DNA of 41,998 nucleotides, taken from assembly GCF_000317285.1 (NCBI RefSeq), contig NZ_AJLN01000113.1, forward strand, positions 1-41,998. The letters are read 5' to 3'. Position 1 is the stretch's first letter. The number at the start of each line of letters is the position of its first letter. Below the pieces are notes generated by a model. The model was not told the origin of the DNA, did not search any database, and worked only from the letters and a program-made list of their open reading frames with translations. Origin of the DNA: Chlorogloeopsis fritschii PCC 6912 (GTDB taxonomy: Bacteria; Cyanobacteriota; Cyanobacteriia; Cyanobacteriales; Nostocaceae). The translations under genes were made by a program, and so were the position numbers. Shown piece by piece: positions 8,724 to 17,792 of this stretch.

Positions 8724-9833
8724 TTACTCCTTCGGCTGCGGCACCCACAACCTTGAATGCTGGGGTTTCGCTACCAACTTTCGCCACAAACTCTCGTATC
8801 GCTTCACCATCTGTTCGACTGTAAAGTTACACTTTGCCACCTGTTGAGCGCGTTGCCCAAGGCGTAAGCGCAATTGTGGATCGTCTCGCAATCTCCGCAG
8901 TGCAGCAGCAAGCCCGTCAACATCATCCTTATTTACCAAGAAACCTGTTTCACCATCTGTTACTGCTTCCGCCACACTACCGACGCGAGTAGCAACCACA
9001 GGAAGCCCTGCAAGCATTGCTTCTACAATTGCTAGAGGAAAACCCTCGGAGCGAGAGGGCATTGCAAAGATGTCAAATTGTGGTAAATATGCACGGGGAT
9101 TGTCTACCCAGCCAAGAAGAGAGAGGCGATCGCTTACTCCTAATTCAGTTGCTAATTGTTCCAACGCCCTACGTTCATCACCTTCACCCAAAATTACCAC
9201 TCGTACTCCTTCTAGTTGTGCTACTGCTCGGATGAGTACATCATGCCCTTTCATTGCATCAAGTCTACCAACACTAGCAATAACTATTTCCTGCTCTTTG
9301 TTTGCAAACACCGGGGTTAGGGGAGCGAGGTTTTCTGTGTCTGGTACGCAATTGGGAATAGAAAGCACCGTACCTCTACCAAGAGCGTAAAAGTCTTCCA
9401 TTCGCCTAGCACTTGCTTCGCCAACCGCGACATGAGCATCTACTCGTAATGATAGCATCCTCGTGCGCCACAGCTTGAGGGCATCGGTGGTGCGTAATGG
9501 TAGTTGATCCACTCGCACGATACGGGCATAAGGTAAAGTTAGGGCTGCAAAGGTGGCGATCGCACATTCCCAAGGAGTGCAAGTGTTGATGTGTACTACA
9601 TCTGGATGCAAGCGATGCAGCACCTGAAGATGTGCCAATACTGTCCTAATTCCTGTTGCAGGTAATACCACTCGCTTTGCCTGGGTTCTCTGGTGTGCGA
9701 TCGCATCTACTACCAATTGGCAAGTACCAACTACCGTCACATCAATCTCACTCGCCATATTTGTGACTAAGTGTGTAAGGCTAATTTCTGCGCCGCCAAT
9801 CCCAGCAGAGTCAGTGTAGGCTACCACGTGCAT
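8724..9833 (-). CDS. GT4-family glycosyltransferase
   Basis: A 369-residue GT-B fold glycosyltransferase. The N-terminal acceptor half carries the glycine-rich loop GIGGAE (residues 11-16). The C-terminal donor half contains SVGRLDAMKGHDVL (about 187-200), VILGEGDERR (about 213-222) and the E-x7-E donor-site motif with Glu263 and Glu271 in SRSEGFPLAIVEAM. It likely transfers a sugar from a nucleotide-sugar to a lipid or polysaccharide precursor in the cytoplasm. An O-antigen-ligase-like gene lies 2.5 kb further on, but the two are separated by other units. It is convergent with the small gene ending at 8713, with only 10 bp between the stops. Confidence 0.9.
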   Translation of the reverse strand: MHVVAYTDSAGIGGAEISLTHLVTNMASEIDVTVVGTCQLVVDAIAHQRTQAKRVVLPATGIRTVLAHLQVLHRLHPDVVHINTCTPWECAIATFAALTLPYARIVRVDQLPLRTTDALKLWRTRMLSLRVDAHVAVGEASARRMEDFYALGRGTVLSIPNCVPDTENLAPLTPVFANKEQEIVIASVGRLDAMKGHDVLIRAVAQLEGVRVVILGEGDERRALEQLATELGVSDRLSLLGWVDNPRAYLPQFDIFAMPSRSEGFPLAIVEAMLAGLPVVATRVGSVAEAVTDGETGFLVNKDDVDGLAAALRRLRDDPQLRLRLGQRAQQVAKCNFTVEQMVKRYESLWRKLVAKPQHSRLWVPQPKE

Positions 9834-9952
9834 AACTAGTCAAAAGTGAATAGAAAATAACTTCCACAAATCTATCTGAAGGTAAATTTGACCCTCAAGC
9901 GATCGTCAGTAAACTTTCAATGCAATGCCATTTTTTAGGCTCATAAATTCTT

Positions 9953-11251
9953 ATGGTAGACATTTATATTATTGACTTATTTGTTCTTGGTTTGCTGTTA
10001 TTATTTGTGACATTAGGATCGGGTTGGATTTCGCGTTTACCCCTTTCTTTTGCCATTATCTATCTAGTAGTTGGCATTATTTTAGGCCCTTATGGTTTTG
10101 GACTCATTCAATTACGCCGTGCTGGAGTATTCAATGCTGAAGTACTAGAACGTTTGACAGAATTTGTAGTAATAATTTCTGTTTTTAGTTGCGGCTTAAA
10201 AATTGTTCGCCCTCTGGGTTGGCGTTCTTGGAGCATTACAACGCGGCTAATAGTATTTTTGATGCCATTTTCCATTTTTGGTATAGCTGTTGTAGGCAAA
10301 TTATTGTTAGGCATGAATTGGGGAGAGGCAATTTTATTGGGAGCGATTCTTGCTCCTACAGATCCAGTATTAGCTTCAGAAGTTCAACTAACTGATATAA
10401 ATGATGAAGATGAGTTGCGTTTTGGTTTAACTTCAGAAGGTGGATTAAACGATGCTTTAGCGTTTCCCTTCGTTTATTTTGGGCTTTATGCTTTAAAAGA
10501 TAATAACTGGAATAACTGGTTGAAAGATTGGGTAAGTATTGATTTAACTTGGGCTATTGTTGCTGGCATTGGCATGGGAATTATTGTAGCTAAAACAGTA
10601 GTATGGATTGAAAGAAAAATTCAAAAACGTCGTCGCCCTGATGAATTAATGGAAGATTTTATAGCCATTAGTACAATCTTATTAACTTACTCACTTACAG
10701 AAATGGTAAATGGCTATGGATTTCTTGCGGTATTTGTAGCTGGGTTAGTTGTGCAGAGAAGTTACAAAAATCCAGATCATACCTTGGCAAAATTGGAATT
10801 TATAGAGCGCATGGAAAAGCTACTAGAAATAGGGACAATTTTACTATTGGGTTCAATATTATTATTTCAGCCCATGTTTACTTATGCCTTCCAATCTTTA
10901 TTAGTGATAGTGTTTTTGTTTATTATTATTCGACCTGTGGGAGCTTGGTTAAGTACAATTGGTAAACGTTCCCCATCTTCCCGCCGTCGTTATTTGCATC
11001 CATTTACCCGTGGATTGTTTGGTTGGTTTGGGATTCGTGGTGTAGGCTCTTTATATTATCTTGCCTATGCCTTTGGTAAAGGTTTAGATGGCAAAATTGC
11101 CGAAGAAATTTCTTGGATTACTTACACCACAGTTGTTGTTTCTGTAATTGTTCACGGTATTAGCTCCACTCCATTAATGAATTGGTATGAACGTTATATT
11201 GCCGAACGCAGAGATGCTCATCCACCTGCGACAATTAGTGAATTTGAGTAA
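9953..11251 (+). CDS. CPA1-type sodium/proton antiporter
   Basis: A 432-residue integral membrane protein with about 11-12 hydrophobic segments covering residues 5-410 and a short soluble tail. The core motif ILAPTDPVLASEVQL (about 130-144) matches the ion-binding TM5 region of Na+/H+ exchangers; GGLNDALAFPFV follows, as in the CPA1 branch. It would exchange cytoplasmic Na+ or K+ for protons in the plasma membrane, relevant to salt and pH homeostasis. It is divergently arranged with the glycosyltransferase gene. The stop is followed by a large terminator-like hairpin shared with the convergent small gene. Confidence 0.93.
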   Translation: MVDIYIIDLFVLGLLLLFVTLGSGWISRLPLSFAIIYLVVGIILGPYGFGLIQLRRAGVFNAEVLERLTEFVVIISVFSCGLKIVRPLGWRSWSITTRLIVFLMPFSIFGIAVVGKLLLGMNWGEAILLGAILAPTDPVLASEVQLTDINDEDELRFGLTSEGGLNDALAFPFVYFGLYALKDNNWNNWLKDWVSIDLTWAIVAGIGMGIIVAKTVVWIERKIQKRRRPDELMEDFIAISTILLTYSLTEMVNGYGFLAVFVAGLVVQRSYKNPDHTLAKLEFIERMEKLLEIGTILLLGSILLFQPMFTYAFQSLLVIVFLFIIIRPVGAWLSTIGKRSPSSRRRYLHPFTRGLFGWFGIRGVGSLYYLAYAFGKGLDGKIAEEISWITYTTVVVSVIVHGISSTPLMNWYERYIAERRDAHPPATISEFE

Positions 11252-11285
11252 TTTTGCGCAATTGCATTAATAAGAGTTACACAGC

Positions 11286-11338
11286 AACCGGGTTTTGCAA
11301 AGTTTACGTAAAGTTTACGTTTGTATATAAACCCGGTT
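11286..11338. terminator. Bidirectional terminator-like hairpin with internal tandem repeat
   Basis: AACCGGGTTT (11286-11295) pairs perfectly with AAACCCGGTT (11329-11338). The 33-base loop contains two tandem copies of AAAGTTTACGT (11299-11309 and 11310-11320). The hairpin lies between two convergent genes and is followed by TT on both strands, so it could stop transcription from either side. The long loop weakens that reading. Confidence 0.55.
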
Positions 11339-11367
11339 TTCTGACTACAAATGCGTCTACAAATGAC

Positions 11368-11718
11368 TTACTTCCCTGTTACTTTATCAACCAATTCCCC
11401 TGCTTTTTCAATTAAATTTGGTTGAAGATTGTCTTCACTAGAAGCCTTCTCATACGCCTTTTGTGGGTTTTTAGAATCTTTAACTGCTTGTTCATAAGCC
11501 TGTTGTCTGTCTTCTTCTCGAATGCCAGCAGCTTCACTATAACCGTAAGCGCGTTCTATCTTTTCTTCTGGTGTTAATTGATTTACTTGAGATGTCACTG
11601 CAAAACTTTGCTGCTGAATGCTAAACAACAAAGCTAATATGCTAAAGCAAAGCATTAAAAATAAAATAATGACGCTCTGGATTAATGCTTTTCCGGATGT
11701 GATGAGAATTCGTTGCAT
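11368..11718 (-). CDS. Small secreted or membrane-anchored protein of unknown function
   Basis: A 116-residue protein from the ATG at 11718. I chose it because CAAGGAGAA lies just upstream; the frame is open to 11784 but has no better start. Residues 1-40 contain a long hydrophobic stretch (about 14-34) ending near SFAVT, consistent with a signal peptide or N-terminal anchor. The mature part is charged and helical (TPEEKIERAYGYSEAAGI, EEDRQQAYEQAVKDSKNP), with repeated AYEQA/AYEKA units and ending in a Lys-rich tail. It looks like a small periplasmic helical protein; I cannot assign a function. Confidence 0.75.
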   Translation of the reverse strand: MQRILITSGKALIQSVIILFLMLCFSILALLFSIQQQSFAVTSQVNQLTPEEKIERAYGYSEAAGIREEDRQQAYEQAVKDSKNPQKAYEKASSEDNLQPNLIEKAGELVDKVTGK

Positions 11719-12287
11719 AGAAATTTCTCCTTGCTGACTGGAGTAGAGATAGCTAACAATGCTAATTGCAACCCTCAGACGCATCCTACTTTTTCAGCTA
11801 CAGTTATTCCTTCTATCAGAGGATACATTAAGTACGATATTAAATTCTTGAAATTGTGCGATCGCTCCCAAAACTAGAGAGCAATTGCCTGCCTAAACAG
11901 ATAAATTTCCTGAAGGAGCGATATTGAGCTACAGGGCACCTAAACTTAGCAAATAAAGAAATAAGGGCATCTTTTTATAGATGCCCATTTTGCAGGAGAA
12001 CACCCACAAGGGGTGAACCTACGCTTCCCAACTATCAGCAACAGTGACTAATTTGCGATTAGCCACACTCACAATCACAGACGTGATATAGTAATAATAA
12101 TCACTAATAATTAGATTAACCACTGTATTAACACTTAAGGAAATCAGACTTGTCGAGGACAGTAAGTAAGTCAAAACGAATAACCTCCAAATACAGACTT
12201 CCAACTTTTCCAACAATTCAGAGGCCTTGCGAGGCAAAGAACTTAGCAAGTTTGCAATGGTTCATTACATTTGATCATCAGCGAGAT
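11719..12287. other. Gene-poor stretch with one good terminator hairpin
   Basis: About 570 bp between two minus-strand genes. It includes a hairpin at 11965-11991 and a weak minus-strand frame (12019-12249) with only a TTG start and low-complexity content, which I do not accept as a gene. The 11719-11830 part should hold the promoter of the small secreted-protein gene. Nothing else stands out. Confidence 0.5.
11965..11991. terminator. Intrinsic terminator hairpin GGGCATC/GATGCCC
   Basis: GGGCATC (11965-11971) pairs with GATGCCC (11980-11986) across an 8-base T-rich loop and is followed by ATTTT on the plus strand; the minus strand is also T-rich beyond the stem. It is most likely the end of the leftward transcript that carries the O-antigen-ligase-like gene. 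Confidence 0.65.
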
Positions 12288-13643
12288 TTAATACTTGTAG
12301 TAATTGATTACACCAGTGATTGCGCTTAAAAGTAGCCAAGAAATCGTATTTAACCGGAAATCGAAGAGAGTTACATCGGCTGTATTAAATAGTACCCATA
12401 CTCCAAAGACTAGTAAATAGCTGAAAAAGATTAATTTATCTTCTTTTGCGAGATATTTTGAGCTTTGTAAAAGTTTAACTCCTCCCATAAAAATCCAGCC
12501 TAGCAAAGCACAAAATAAGAGAGTAGCTGGAATCCCAATCTCAGCACAAAGCATCAAAAACAGATTGTGGGGATGGCCTAACCAGACTTTTGTCTGAATT
12601 TCATAGAGTTGGGTAAAATTGCGTAAACCCCAACCAGTCCAAGGACGTTGCTGAGTCATAGATAAAGCAAACTGCCATTGGGTTTTGCGCAGTAGCCCTA
12701 CAGGCCGATCCGGGTATAATTGGTCATTTAATCGCGCCCAAAAATAAGCAGGAACAATTTTGCGAAACCAAGCGGCAATAGATAAGGGAGCAAAAGCAGC
12801 TAAAAATACGCTTGTTACTAAACCAGTTACGCCAGCGACAACAATGTGCCAGCCTTGATAAAGCGCATAAGCTAGACAAGCAAAAAAAGCGATCGCCCAT
12901 CCATTTCGAGAGTTAGTCAAAATCAAGGCTACGAAATTAGCAATCACCACGACGGTTAGGAAGAGCAAAGAAAGAGTAGGAGAAATTCTTCCCTGTGCCC
13001 TGTTCCCTATCTCCTGTCCCCTATTTTTCTTCCGTCTCCTAAATTGTTGATAAGCATCTAGCCACAACCCCAACCCCAGAACAAAAACTATTACCAAGTA
13101 AGCAGCTAGGATGTTTGCGTACATAAAAATGGAAGCCATTCGGTTGGGTGGGTTTCCTCCAGGTGCGATCGCCCATCCCAAAAAGCTTTCCCATTGCTGG
13201 GTAGTATACCAACTGCAAAATAATTGCCCCAAGCCAATTATTACTATTGGCACGGAGGTAATCACCAAAATCCAAGATAGTCGCCGTAGTTGTTCTGGTG
13301 TCTGGATTAAGGTACTAAAACCAGCAAAAAATAAAATGAAGGGTAAGAAATTAAATAAGCCAAGAATTGCTTCTTTTTTGTCAAAAGCAAAGACAGTAGA
13401 AATAATTAACAATACGCTGAAAAGCGCAAAACCTATATTTTGTGGGCGATAGATAATTGTACGATATTTTTGCAGCCATGTTAGTAGCATGGCTAAACCA
13501 AGAACCACGCCCCCAATCGATGGAGTGAATGGAAAGATGAGCAATCCTAACTGGGCACAATTCCAAGCAAATTGGAGCTTCGGATCGGGGTGTCGTAGAA
13601 AAGGTAATTTGTACTTTGTCATTTGTCCTTTGTCATTAGTCAT
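12288..13643 (-). CDS. O-antigen ligase / polymerase-like (Wzy/WaaL) membrane protein
   Basis: A 451-residue polytopic membrane protein with about 11-12 hydrophobic segments. Before the last helices it has the periplasmic-loop signature of the Wzy_C family, including GWGLRNFTQLYE and WLGHPHNLFLMLCAEIG. Such proteins ligate or polymerise lipid-linked oligosaccharides at the outer face of the inner membrane. The first residues (MTNDKGQMTK) are encoded by the heptamer-type short tandem repeats that fill the upstream gap. The true start may therefore be the second Met (13622) or a later codon. A terminator hairpin lies about 300 bp downstream. Confidence 0.88.
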   Translation of the reverse strand: MTNDKGQMTKYKLPFLRHPDPKLQFAWNCAQLGLLIFPFTPSIGGVVLGLAMLLTWLQKYRTIIYRPQNIGFALFSVLLIISTVFAFDKKEAILGLFNFLPFILFFAGFSTLIQTPEQLRRLSWILVITSVPIVIIGLGQLFCSWYTTQQWESFLGWAIAPGGNPPNRMASIFMYANILAAYLVIVFVLGLGLWLDAYQQFRRRKKNRGQEIGNRAQGRISPTLSLLFLTVVVIANFVALILTNSRNGWAIAFFACLAYALYQGWHIVVAGVTGLVTSVFLAAFAPLSIAAWFRKIVPAYFWARLNDQLYPDRPVGLLRKTQWQFALSMTQQRPWTGWGLRNFTQLYEIQTKVWLGHPHNLFLMLCAEIGIPATLLFCALLGWIFMGGVKLLQSSKYLAKEDKLIFFSYLLVFGVWVLFNTADVTLFDFRLNTISWLLLSAITGVINYYKY

Positions 13644-13760
13644 TAGCCATTAGTGTTTTGTCTTTGCCTTTTGTAATGTTGTCAGTTTTTTTGTTTTACA
13701 CTGACGACTGACGAACGACCAATGACTCATGACTAATTACCCATGACTCATGACTATATT
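13620..13760. repeat. Short tandemly repeated (STRR-like) heptamer region
   Basis: The gap between two minus-strand genes is built from degenerate 7-base units such as TTTGTCA, TTAGTCA and TGACTCA/TGACGAC. These include runs like GTCATTTGTCCTTTGTCATT and CCAATGACTCATGACTAATT. This matches the short tandemly repeated repetitive sequences known from heterocystous cyanobacteria. The array enters the start of the O-antigen-ligase-like gene on one side and stops just before the end of the YaaW-like gene on the other. Confidence 0.75.
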
Positions 13761-13763
13761 TAG

Positions 13764-14606
13764 TTAAGCTGGTTCCCAACACTCAGCACGGGTAAGGCGA
13801 ATTTGAGCGATGGCGAAGATAGTTGGTATGATCCGACCATAGTTGGTAGCGATCGCTCTCCAACCTAAATCAGCGAGAAACCAAGCCCACATCATCGGCC
13901 CTAAAAAGGTAAAAACACCGCGGACAAGTCCATAACGAGCTGCACTCACAGCCATACCCTGCCGCGCCATTTGCAAAGTGACATAGTTTTGAAACTGACT
14001 AACAGCTGCTACTCCTCCTTGGAGCGTAGCTTGTTTGGTAACTTGATAGGTTGCAAAGTGCATCGCAAATTGACGGGCAATTTGTTTAAGCAACAATGGC
14101 TGAATTATGGAGGTAACAGCAAGAGCGCTACCTCCTTTAACCAGCAATCCCAAAGGATCGCGCTGCAAAGACAGCGGCAGTGGTTCGCTCAATTGCGATT
14201 TCGCCAAGTGGCGCTGTACCTGTACAGTCAATTTTTGCTTTTCTTTTTCTGGTAATTTTTTCCAAACCCGCCCCAGCAGATGTAAAAATACTTCGGCTTC
14301 TAAATCAATCGTTGACAAATCGTGAGAATAGGTGATTTTTAAATACTTACACACTTGAATTAGCGCTTGTCGGTATGTAATTTGGTTTGTGCGCCCCCGC
14401 AATACAGTTACGCCATCGGCTGCTAAAAAGCGAAAACGCTGTTCTAAGGCGTCTAACCAGGCTTCGCGTCCTTGGCTCTGTATTTCTATAGGTTCAGGTG
14501 TTTGAACATAATCTAGGGGATTGAACTTACGGCTAAACAGAATTGCCGTTAAGTCCTGCAATTCATCTTCGGTTGCCAGTTCAAGTGCCGCCCTTAGTTC
14601 ATCCAA
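13764..14606 (-). CDS. YaaW / UPF0174 family protein
   Basis: A 280-residue protein whose central part resembles E. coli YaaW (UPF0174). The shared pattern is a segment around residues 95-150 with ITYRQALIQVCKYLKI, then a helix EAEVFLHLLGRVWKKLPEKEKQKL. The C-terminal half is glycine/alanine-rich and hydrophobic (ALAVTSIIQPLLLKQIARQF, GVFTFLGPMMWAWFLADLGWRAI), suggesting membrane association, as in the family. The N-terminus (MDELRAALELATEDELQDLT) resembles the small helical DUF3944-type region often found with YaaW. The biological role of this family is not established. It is probably transcribed alone. Confidence 0.75.
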   Translation of the reverse strand: MDELRAALELATEDELQDLTAILFSRKFNPLDYVQTPEPIEIQSQGREAWLDALEQRFRFLAADGVTVLRGRTNQITYRQALIQVCKYLKITYSHDLSTIDLEAEVFLHLLGRVWKKLPEKEKQKLTVQVQRHLAKSQLSEPLPLSLQRDPLGLLVKGGSALAVTSIIQPLLLKQIARQFAMHFATYQVTKQATLQGGVAAVSQFQNYVTLQMARQGMAVSAARYGLVRGVFTFLGPMMWAWFLADLGWRAIATNYGRIIPTIFAIAQIRLTRAECWEPA

Positions 14607-15432
14607 TTTTCCTTCCTCCCTTCCATCAGCTTTTTCTGTACCTTATTCTACTATTAGCTTTTAGTAGTCTTTTGTCTGCTATGTAGTTGTCGCTAGGTAC
14701 TGGGAAGAAGAGGACAAGGGGAGAAGAGGTGAGTCGCTCACCTTATCCTCTTCCTTTGTGTCTTTCTTACCCTCATCGTTTCTAGTCTCTATTCCCCCTA
14801 TTACATTTGCATTACAAACGGTATTACGCTTTTTGGATTACTGCTTTCGTTAAATATTTCTCATTAATAATTTTTATTACAATTAAGTCCTATTGTTATA
14901 AGTTGCAGAATTCTTTTCCAAGAAATTGTATTTATCTATACATATTTTCTAATTTCCAAAGTTCTACGGCTGCCCATTCAGCTTTTTCCCTATTGGTCTG
15001 GTATTTTTCTTATCATTTAAATAAGGTTTATTTTCATTGCTCAAAATTAAAAGAGATTTATTTTATTATTTTTTTAGATTTATAAATAATTGTATTATTG
15101 CTGACATTATTTACACAAGCTTATAATTAGATTTGTGTATTTTTCCGCCAAAATGTCAGGGAATTGAAATAATTAGCATTAGATACACAATAGACAGTTC
15201 TAACCAGTATGTATATGGTTGGTTTAAGTATTCGTTAGCTAACAGCTATGAAATTGTATTTAGAGAAGCTGATCCTAATTTATCACGTTTTCACTTGATA
15301 TTAGAGTCAACTTTATAAAAAAGCAACGATTACTTAAATTATTTGCTAATTACTGGTTGTAATAAAAATTTGTCAATAACACCGTCGGAACGGTGACAAA
15401 AATTTGTTGGAGAACAAAGGAGTTAATAACTG
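14607..15432. other. 826-bp AT-rich gene-poor region
   Basis: I see no convincing gene. The part at 14810-15420 is strongly AT-rich. A plus-strand frame at 15133-15318 begins only with TTG and has no ribosome site, so it may be a decayed fragment. The segment 14700-14770 has purine-rich runs and the palindrome GTGAGTCGCTCAC. Just before the next gene, CACCGT/ACGGTG (15379-15394) forms a small hairpin in the leader, followed by a good AAGGAG ribosome site. Confidence 0.5.
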
Positions 15433-15786
15433 ATGAAAACAGTACTCAATTTAACGCAGCAATCAGTAATAGCAGAAATTGAAAGCGTTTTAGACACTTA
15501 TCCTTATCATCCTTATCAACAAGCTTTTGCTATTGCTGAGTTACGCCAAGATCTGATTACTTACGTTTTTAGCCGTATTCCCTGTTTGTATAGTGCGATA
15601 GAGCCTGAACAAGCTTGCTGGTTGAACTACAAATTACCTCGCAGTCCTTTGGAACATCAAATACATCTACAGAATTTGATTCACCAAGGAATTTACTCAA
15701 TCATGCAAGAGAAATCTGATTGGATTAGTCATTATCTTTGTGAAACAATTCAACCAGGTTGTGAACCATCTCACTGGTTTGGTTAA
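15433..15786 (+). CDS. Small ComFB-like protein (tentative)
   Basis: A 117-residue soluble protein. The segment AELRQDLITYVFSRIPCLYS (about 36-55) resembles the core of the late-competence ComFB family, in which a helix reading xDVxxxALNRLPPxY is conserved. The following EHQIHLQNLIHQGI resembles the family's terminal helices. Cyanobacterial ComFB proteins have been reported as c-di-GMP receptors affecting competence and motility, but the match here is weak. The start is well supported by CAAAGGAGTTAATAACTG before the ATG. It stands alone; a palindrome with the HIP1 octamer lies downstream. Confidence 0.6.
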   Translation: MKTVLNLTQQSVIAEIESVLDTYPYHPYQQAFAIAELRQDLITYVFSRIPCLYSAIEPEQACWLNYKLPRSPLEHQIHLQNLIHQGIYSIMQEKSDWISHYLCETIQPGCEPSHWFG

Positions 15787-15920
15787 CAGAATATCTGTGT
15801 TGAAAATAGGGGCACTTAGACTAGGGATTGTTTTCAAACTAGCCGTCACCCTATAGACGCGCAGCGGCTTTCCGTAAGGGTAGGGTGCGGTTACACAACA
15901 AAGCTTGAAAGCTCAAATGG

Positions 15921-15946
15921 AGCCAACGCGCGATCGCGTGTTGGCT
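15921..15946. terminator. Terminator-like palindrome containing HIP1
   Basis: AGCCAAC and GTTGGCT flank a central CGCGATCGCG core, giving a 26-bp near-perfect palindrome with one symmetrical G/T mismatch. It sits between the convergent ComFB-like and DUF2945 genes and could terminate both, although there is no strong T-run. Confidence 0.5.
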
Positions 15947-16000
15947 GAGGAATAAAACTGCTCAATCACTGATTGAATTTCTTTATTCATAAATCTGTAT

Positions 16001-16216
16001 TTATTTATCTATTTTTTCAAGAGCATCAGGCTTATGAGCAGCTTGTTTACCACTTTTGTCACTTTCTACTAGGTACTCAGGATGCTCCTGTGAGGCAGAA
16101 ACGTGATGCCCTTTGATATCTGTAGGCGATGTTAGCTTCTTTTTGACTTCACCAGTTGTTTCACCTTGAGAAGTATGCCAACTAACGCGATCGCCTTTTT
16201 TGAATTCTTCAGTCAT
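16001..16216 (-). CDS. DUF2945 / HVA1 TUDOR-like small protein
   Basis: A 71-residue protein matching the DUF2945 (hypervirulence-associated, Tudor-like) family. The N-terminal KGDRVSWHTSQGETTGEVKK forms the typical beta-strand start, and a second half reads HPEYLVESDKSGKQAAHKPDAL. Family members are small SH3/Tudor-like domains common in bacteria and fungi; their molecular role is unknown. It ends in Lys-Ile-Asp-Lys. It is a single gene, transcribed towards the ComFB-like gene. Confidence 0.85.
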   Translation of the reverse strand: MTEEFKKGDRVSWHTSQGETTGEVKKKLTSPTDIKGHHVSASQEHPEYLVESDKSGKQAAHKPDALEKIDK

Positions 16217-16388
16217 AGCTTGTGTGTCTTGAAAATTTGCTTTTTGTTAATTTTCTTGACAACAACATAGTAATTAATCAGTCTCTCGATAGAAAAATTT
16301 TTGACAATCCCTTTCAACCGCCTAGAGCACCTAGAGATTGATGAATGATTTAGCATCGTAAATCACCACATTATATTTAAGTCTTTAA

Positions 16389-17792
16389 TCAACTCAGGAG
16401 ATTCTTGTAAACCTTACCGTCTTTGACGATCGCAATGAAGTTCTTAGCTGGGTTTTCGATTAACTTGATGTTCTCCAGTGGATTGCCGTTCACCAGCAGC
16501 AAGTCAGCCAGCGCACCTTCTTCGACAACGCCCAACTTTCCGGGATAGGGATTGCGGGGGCCAGACAACGCTAGCAATTCAGCATTTGTACTCGTTGCCA
16601 TCCTCAGCACCTCAGCAGGCGTATACCAGCGCACCATTTTCGCAAGCTGTGCTCCTTGGCGAACAGCTTTTTTAGCGCTGAACAACGTATCGGTGCCCCA
16701 AGCTGTTTTGAGATTATATTTCTTAGCCAGTTTATAGGCAGTGTCGGTACCCTGAGACACTTGCAGTTGTCTAGCGCGATTGGCCGAACCTTGCGGATAT
16801 GGATTTGCATCCTCATCATCAAGGAACGGCTGGATACTTAACCAAATACCCTTGTCAGCCATTAACTTAGCGGTCTTCTCATCCATCAGTTGACCGTGTT
16901 CAATGCTTTTCACCCCAGCCCGAATCGCTGTCTGAATCGCAGTCGGCGTGTAGGCGTGAACGGCGACGTAGGTGTTCCAATTCGCGGCTGCATCGACGGC
17001 GGCTTTAAACTCCGCTTCAGTGTATTGACTAACATCTATCGGGTCGTAGCTTGATGCTACACCACCACCTGCCGCCAGCTTAATCTGGCTGGCCCCCCGC
17101 ATCAGTTGCTCACGGGTTCTGCGGAGTACCTCATCCACTCCATCGGCGATCGCACCCACTCCATATTGTTCGGCCAGACTAAGCTTAGAAGTCGGCGTTC
17201 TGGGCAGTTCTTCAAGTTTACGAAAGTCTCCATGACCTCCAGTTTGTGAGATCATCGCCCCCGAAGGCCAAATTCTCGGCCCAACGACCTTATCAGTGTC
17301 AATTGCCTTCTTTAACTCAAACACTGGCCCCGCCATATCTCGCACACTGGTAAACCCACGCATGAGCATGGCCGTAGCATTTTTCTCCAATTGTCGAAAC
17401 GCAAGCTCTGGCGAGCCACTGGCGGCCAGCGCCATTAGGTCATCAACCTCAGTCGTCTCCATAAACAGGTGGGTATGGGCATCGATCAGTCCAGGCATCA
17501 GCACACGCCCCTTGCCGTTAATTCGGGTCACGTTACCTTCTGCTGGTGTAGGAATCGAAGCGGTAGAAATCGTCTGAATCTTGTTGCCCACCACTAATAC
17601 GTTAGAAGGAGCAGACAGTTTCTCGGAAGTGCCGTCAAATATCCGTACATTTTCAAACAAGATGCTAGTGGGTTGCTGTCTGGGAGTATTAGGAGGTGAC
17701 TGACCTTGAGCCAATCCCATTTGTGCCATAAATCCAATCAGCACCAGTAGCAAAGTTGCTAAGACGATCTGGTAGCGAAATCGCATATGCAC
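16389..17792 (-). CDS. Exported metal-dependent amidohydrolase
   Basis: A 467-residue member of the amidohydrolase superfamily, close to the imidazolonepropionase/prolidase-like branch. The metal site is complete: HTH with His106 and His108 after GLIDA, a candidate bridging Lys238 in QIKLAAGGG, His279 (VHAY), His299 (SIEHG) and Asp368 (WGTD). Residues 1-29 form a signal peptide with a hydrophobic core (IVLATLLLVLIGFMAQMGLA), so the enzyme acts in the periplasm or outside. It probably hydrolyses a small amide or peptide; Xaa-Pro or beta-lactam-like substrates are possible but not determinable. It lies back to back with the outer-membrane protein gene. Confidence 0.9.
   Translation of the reverse strand: MHMRFRYQIVLATLLLVLIGFMAQMGLAQGQSPPNTPRQQPTSILFENVRIFDGTSEKLSAPSNVLVVGNKIQTISTASIPTPAEGNVTRINGKGRVLMPGLIDAHTHLFMETTEVDDLMALAASGSPELAFRQLEKNATAMLMRGFTSVRDMAGPVFELKKAIDTDKVVGPRIWPSGAMISQTGGHGDFRKLEELPRTPTSKLSLAEQYGVGAIADGVDEVLRRTREQLMRGASQIKLAAGGGVASSYDPIDVSQYTEAEFKAAVDAAANWNTYVAVHAYTPTAIQTAIRAGVKSIEHGQLMDEKTAKLMADKGIWLSIQPFLDDEDANPYPQGSANRARQLQVSQGTDTAYKLAKKYNLKTAWGTDTLFSAKKAVRQGAQLAKMVRWYTPAEVLRMATSTNAELLALSGPRNPYPGKLGVVEEGALADLLLVNGNPLENIKLIENPAKNFIAIVKDGKVYKNLLS

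Noticed and set aside
12019-12249. Minus-strand frame of 76 codons in the gap
   Set aside because: It starts only with TTG, has no ribosome site, and its product is low-complexity and rich in Tyr/Ile/Val. I see nothing to support a gene.
14807-15318. Two short plus-strand frames in the AT-rich region before the ComFB-like gene
   Set aside because: Non-standard or absent starts, AT-driven composition (Phe/Tyr/Ile/Lys), and no ribosome sites. At best one is a decayed fragment.
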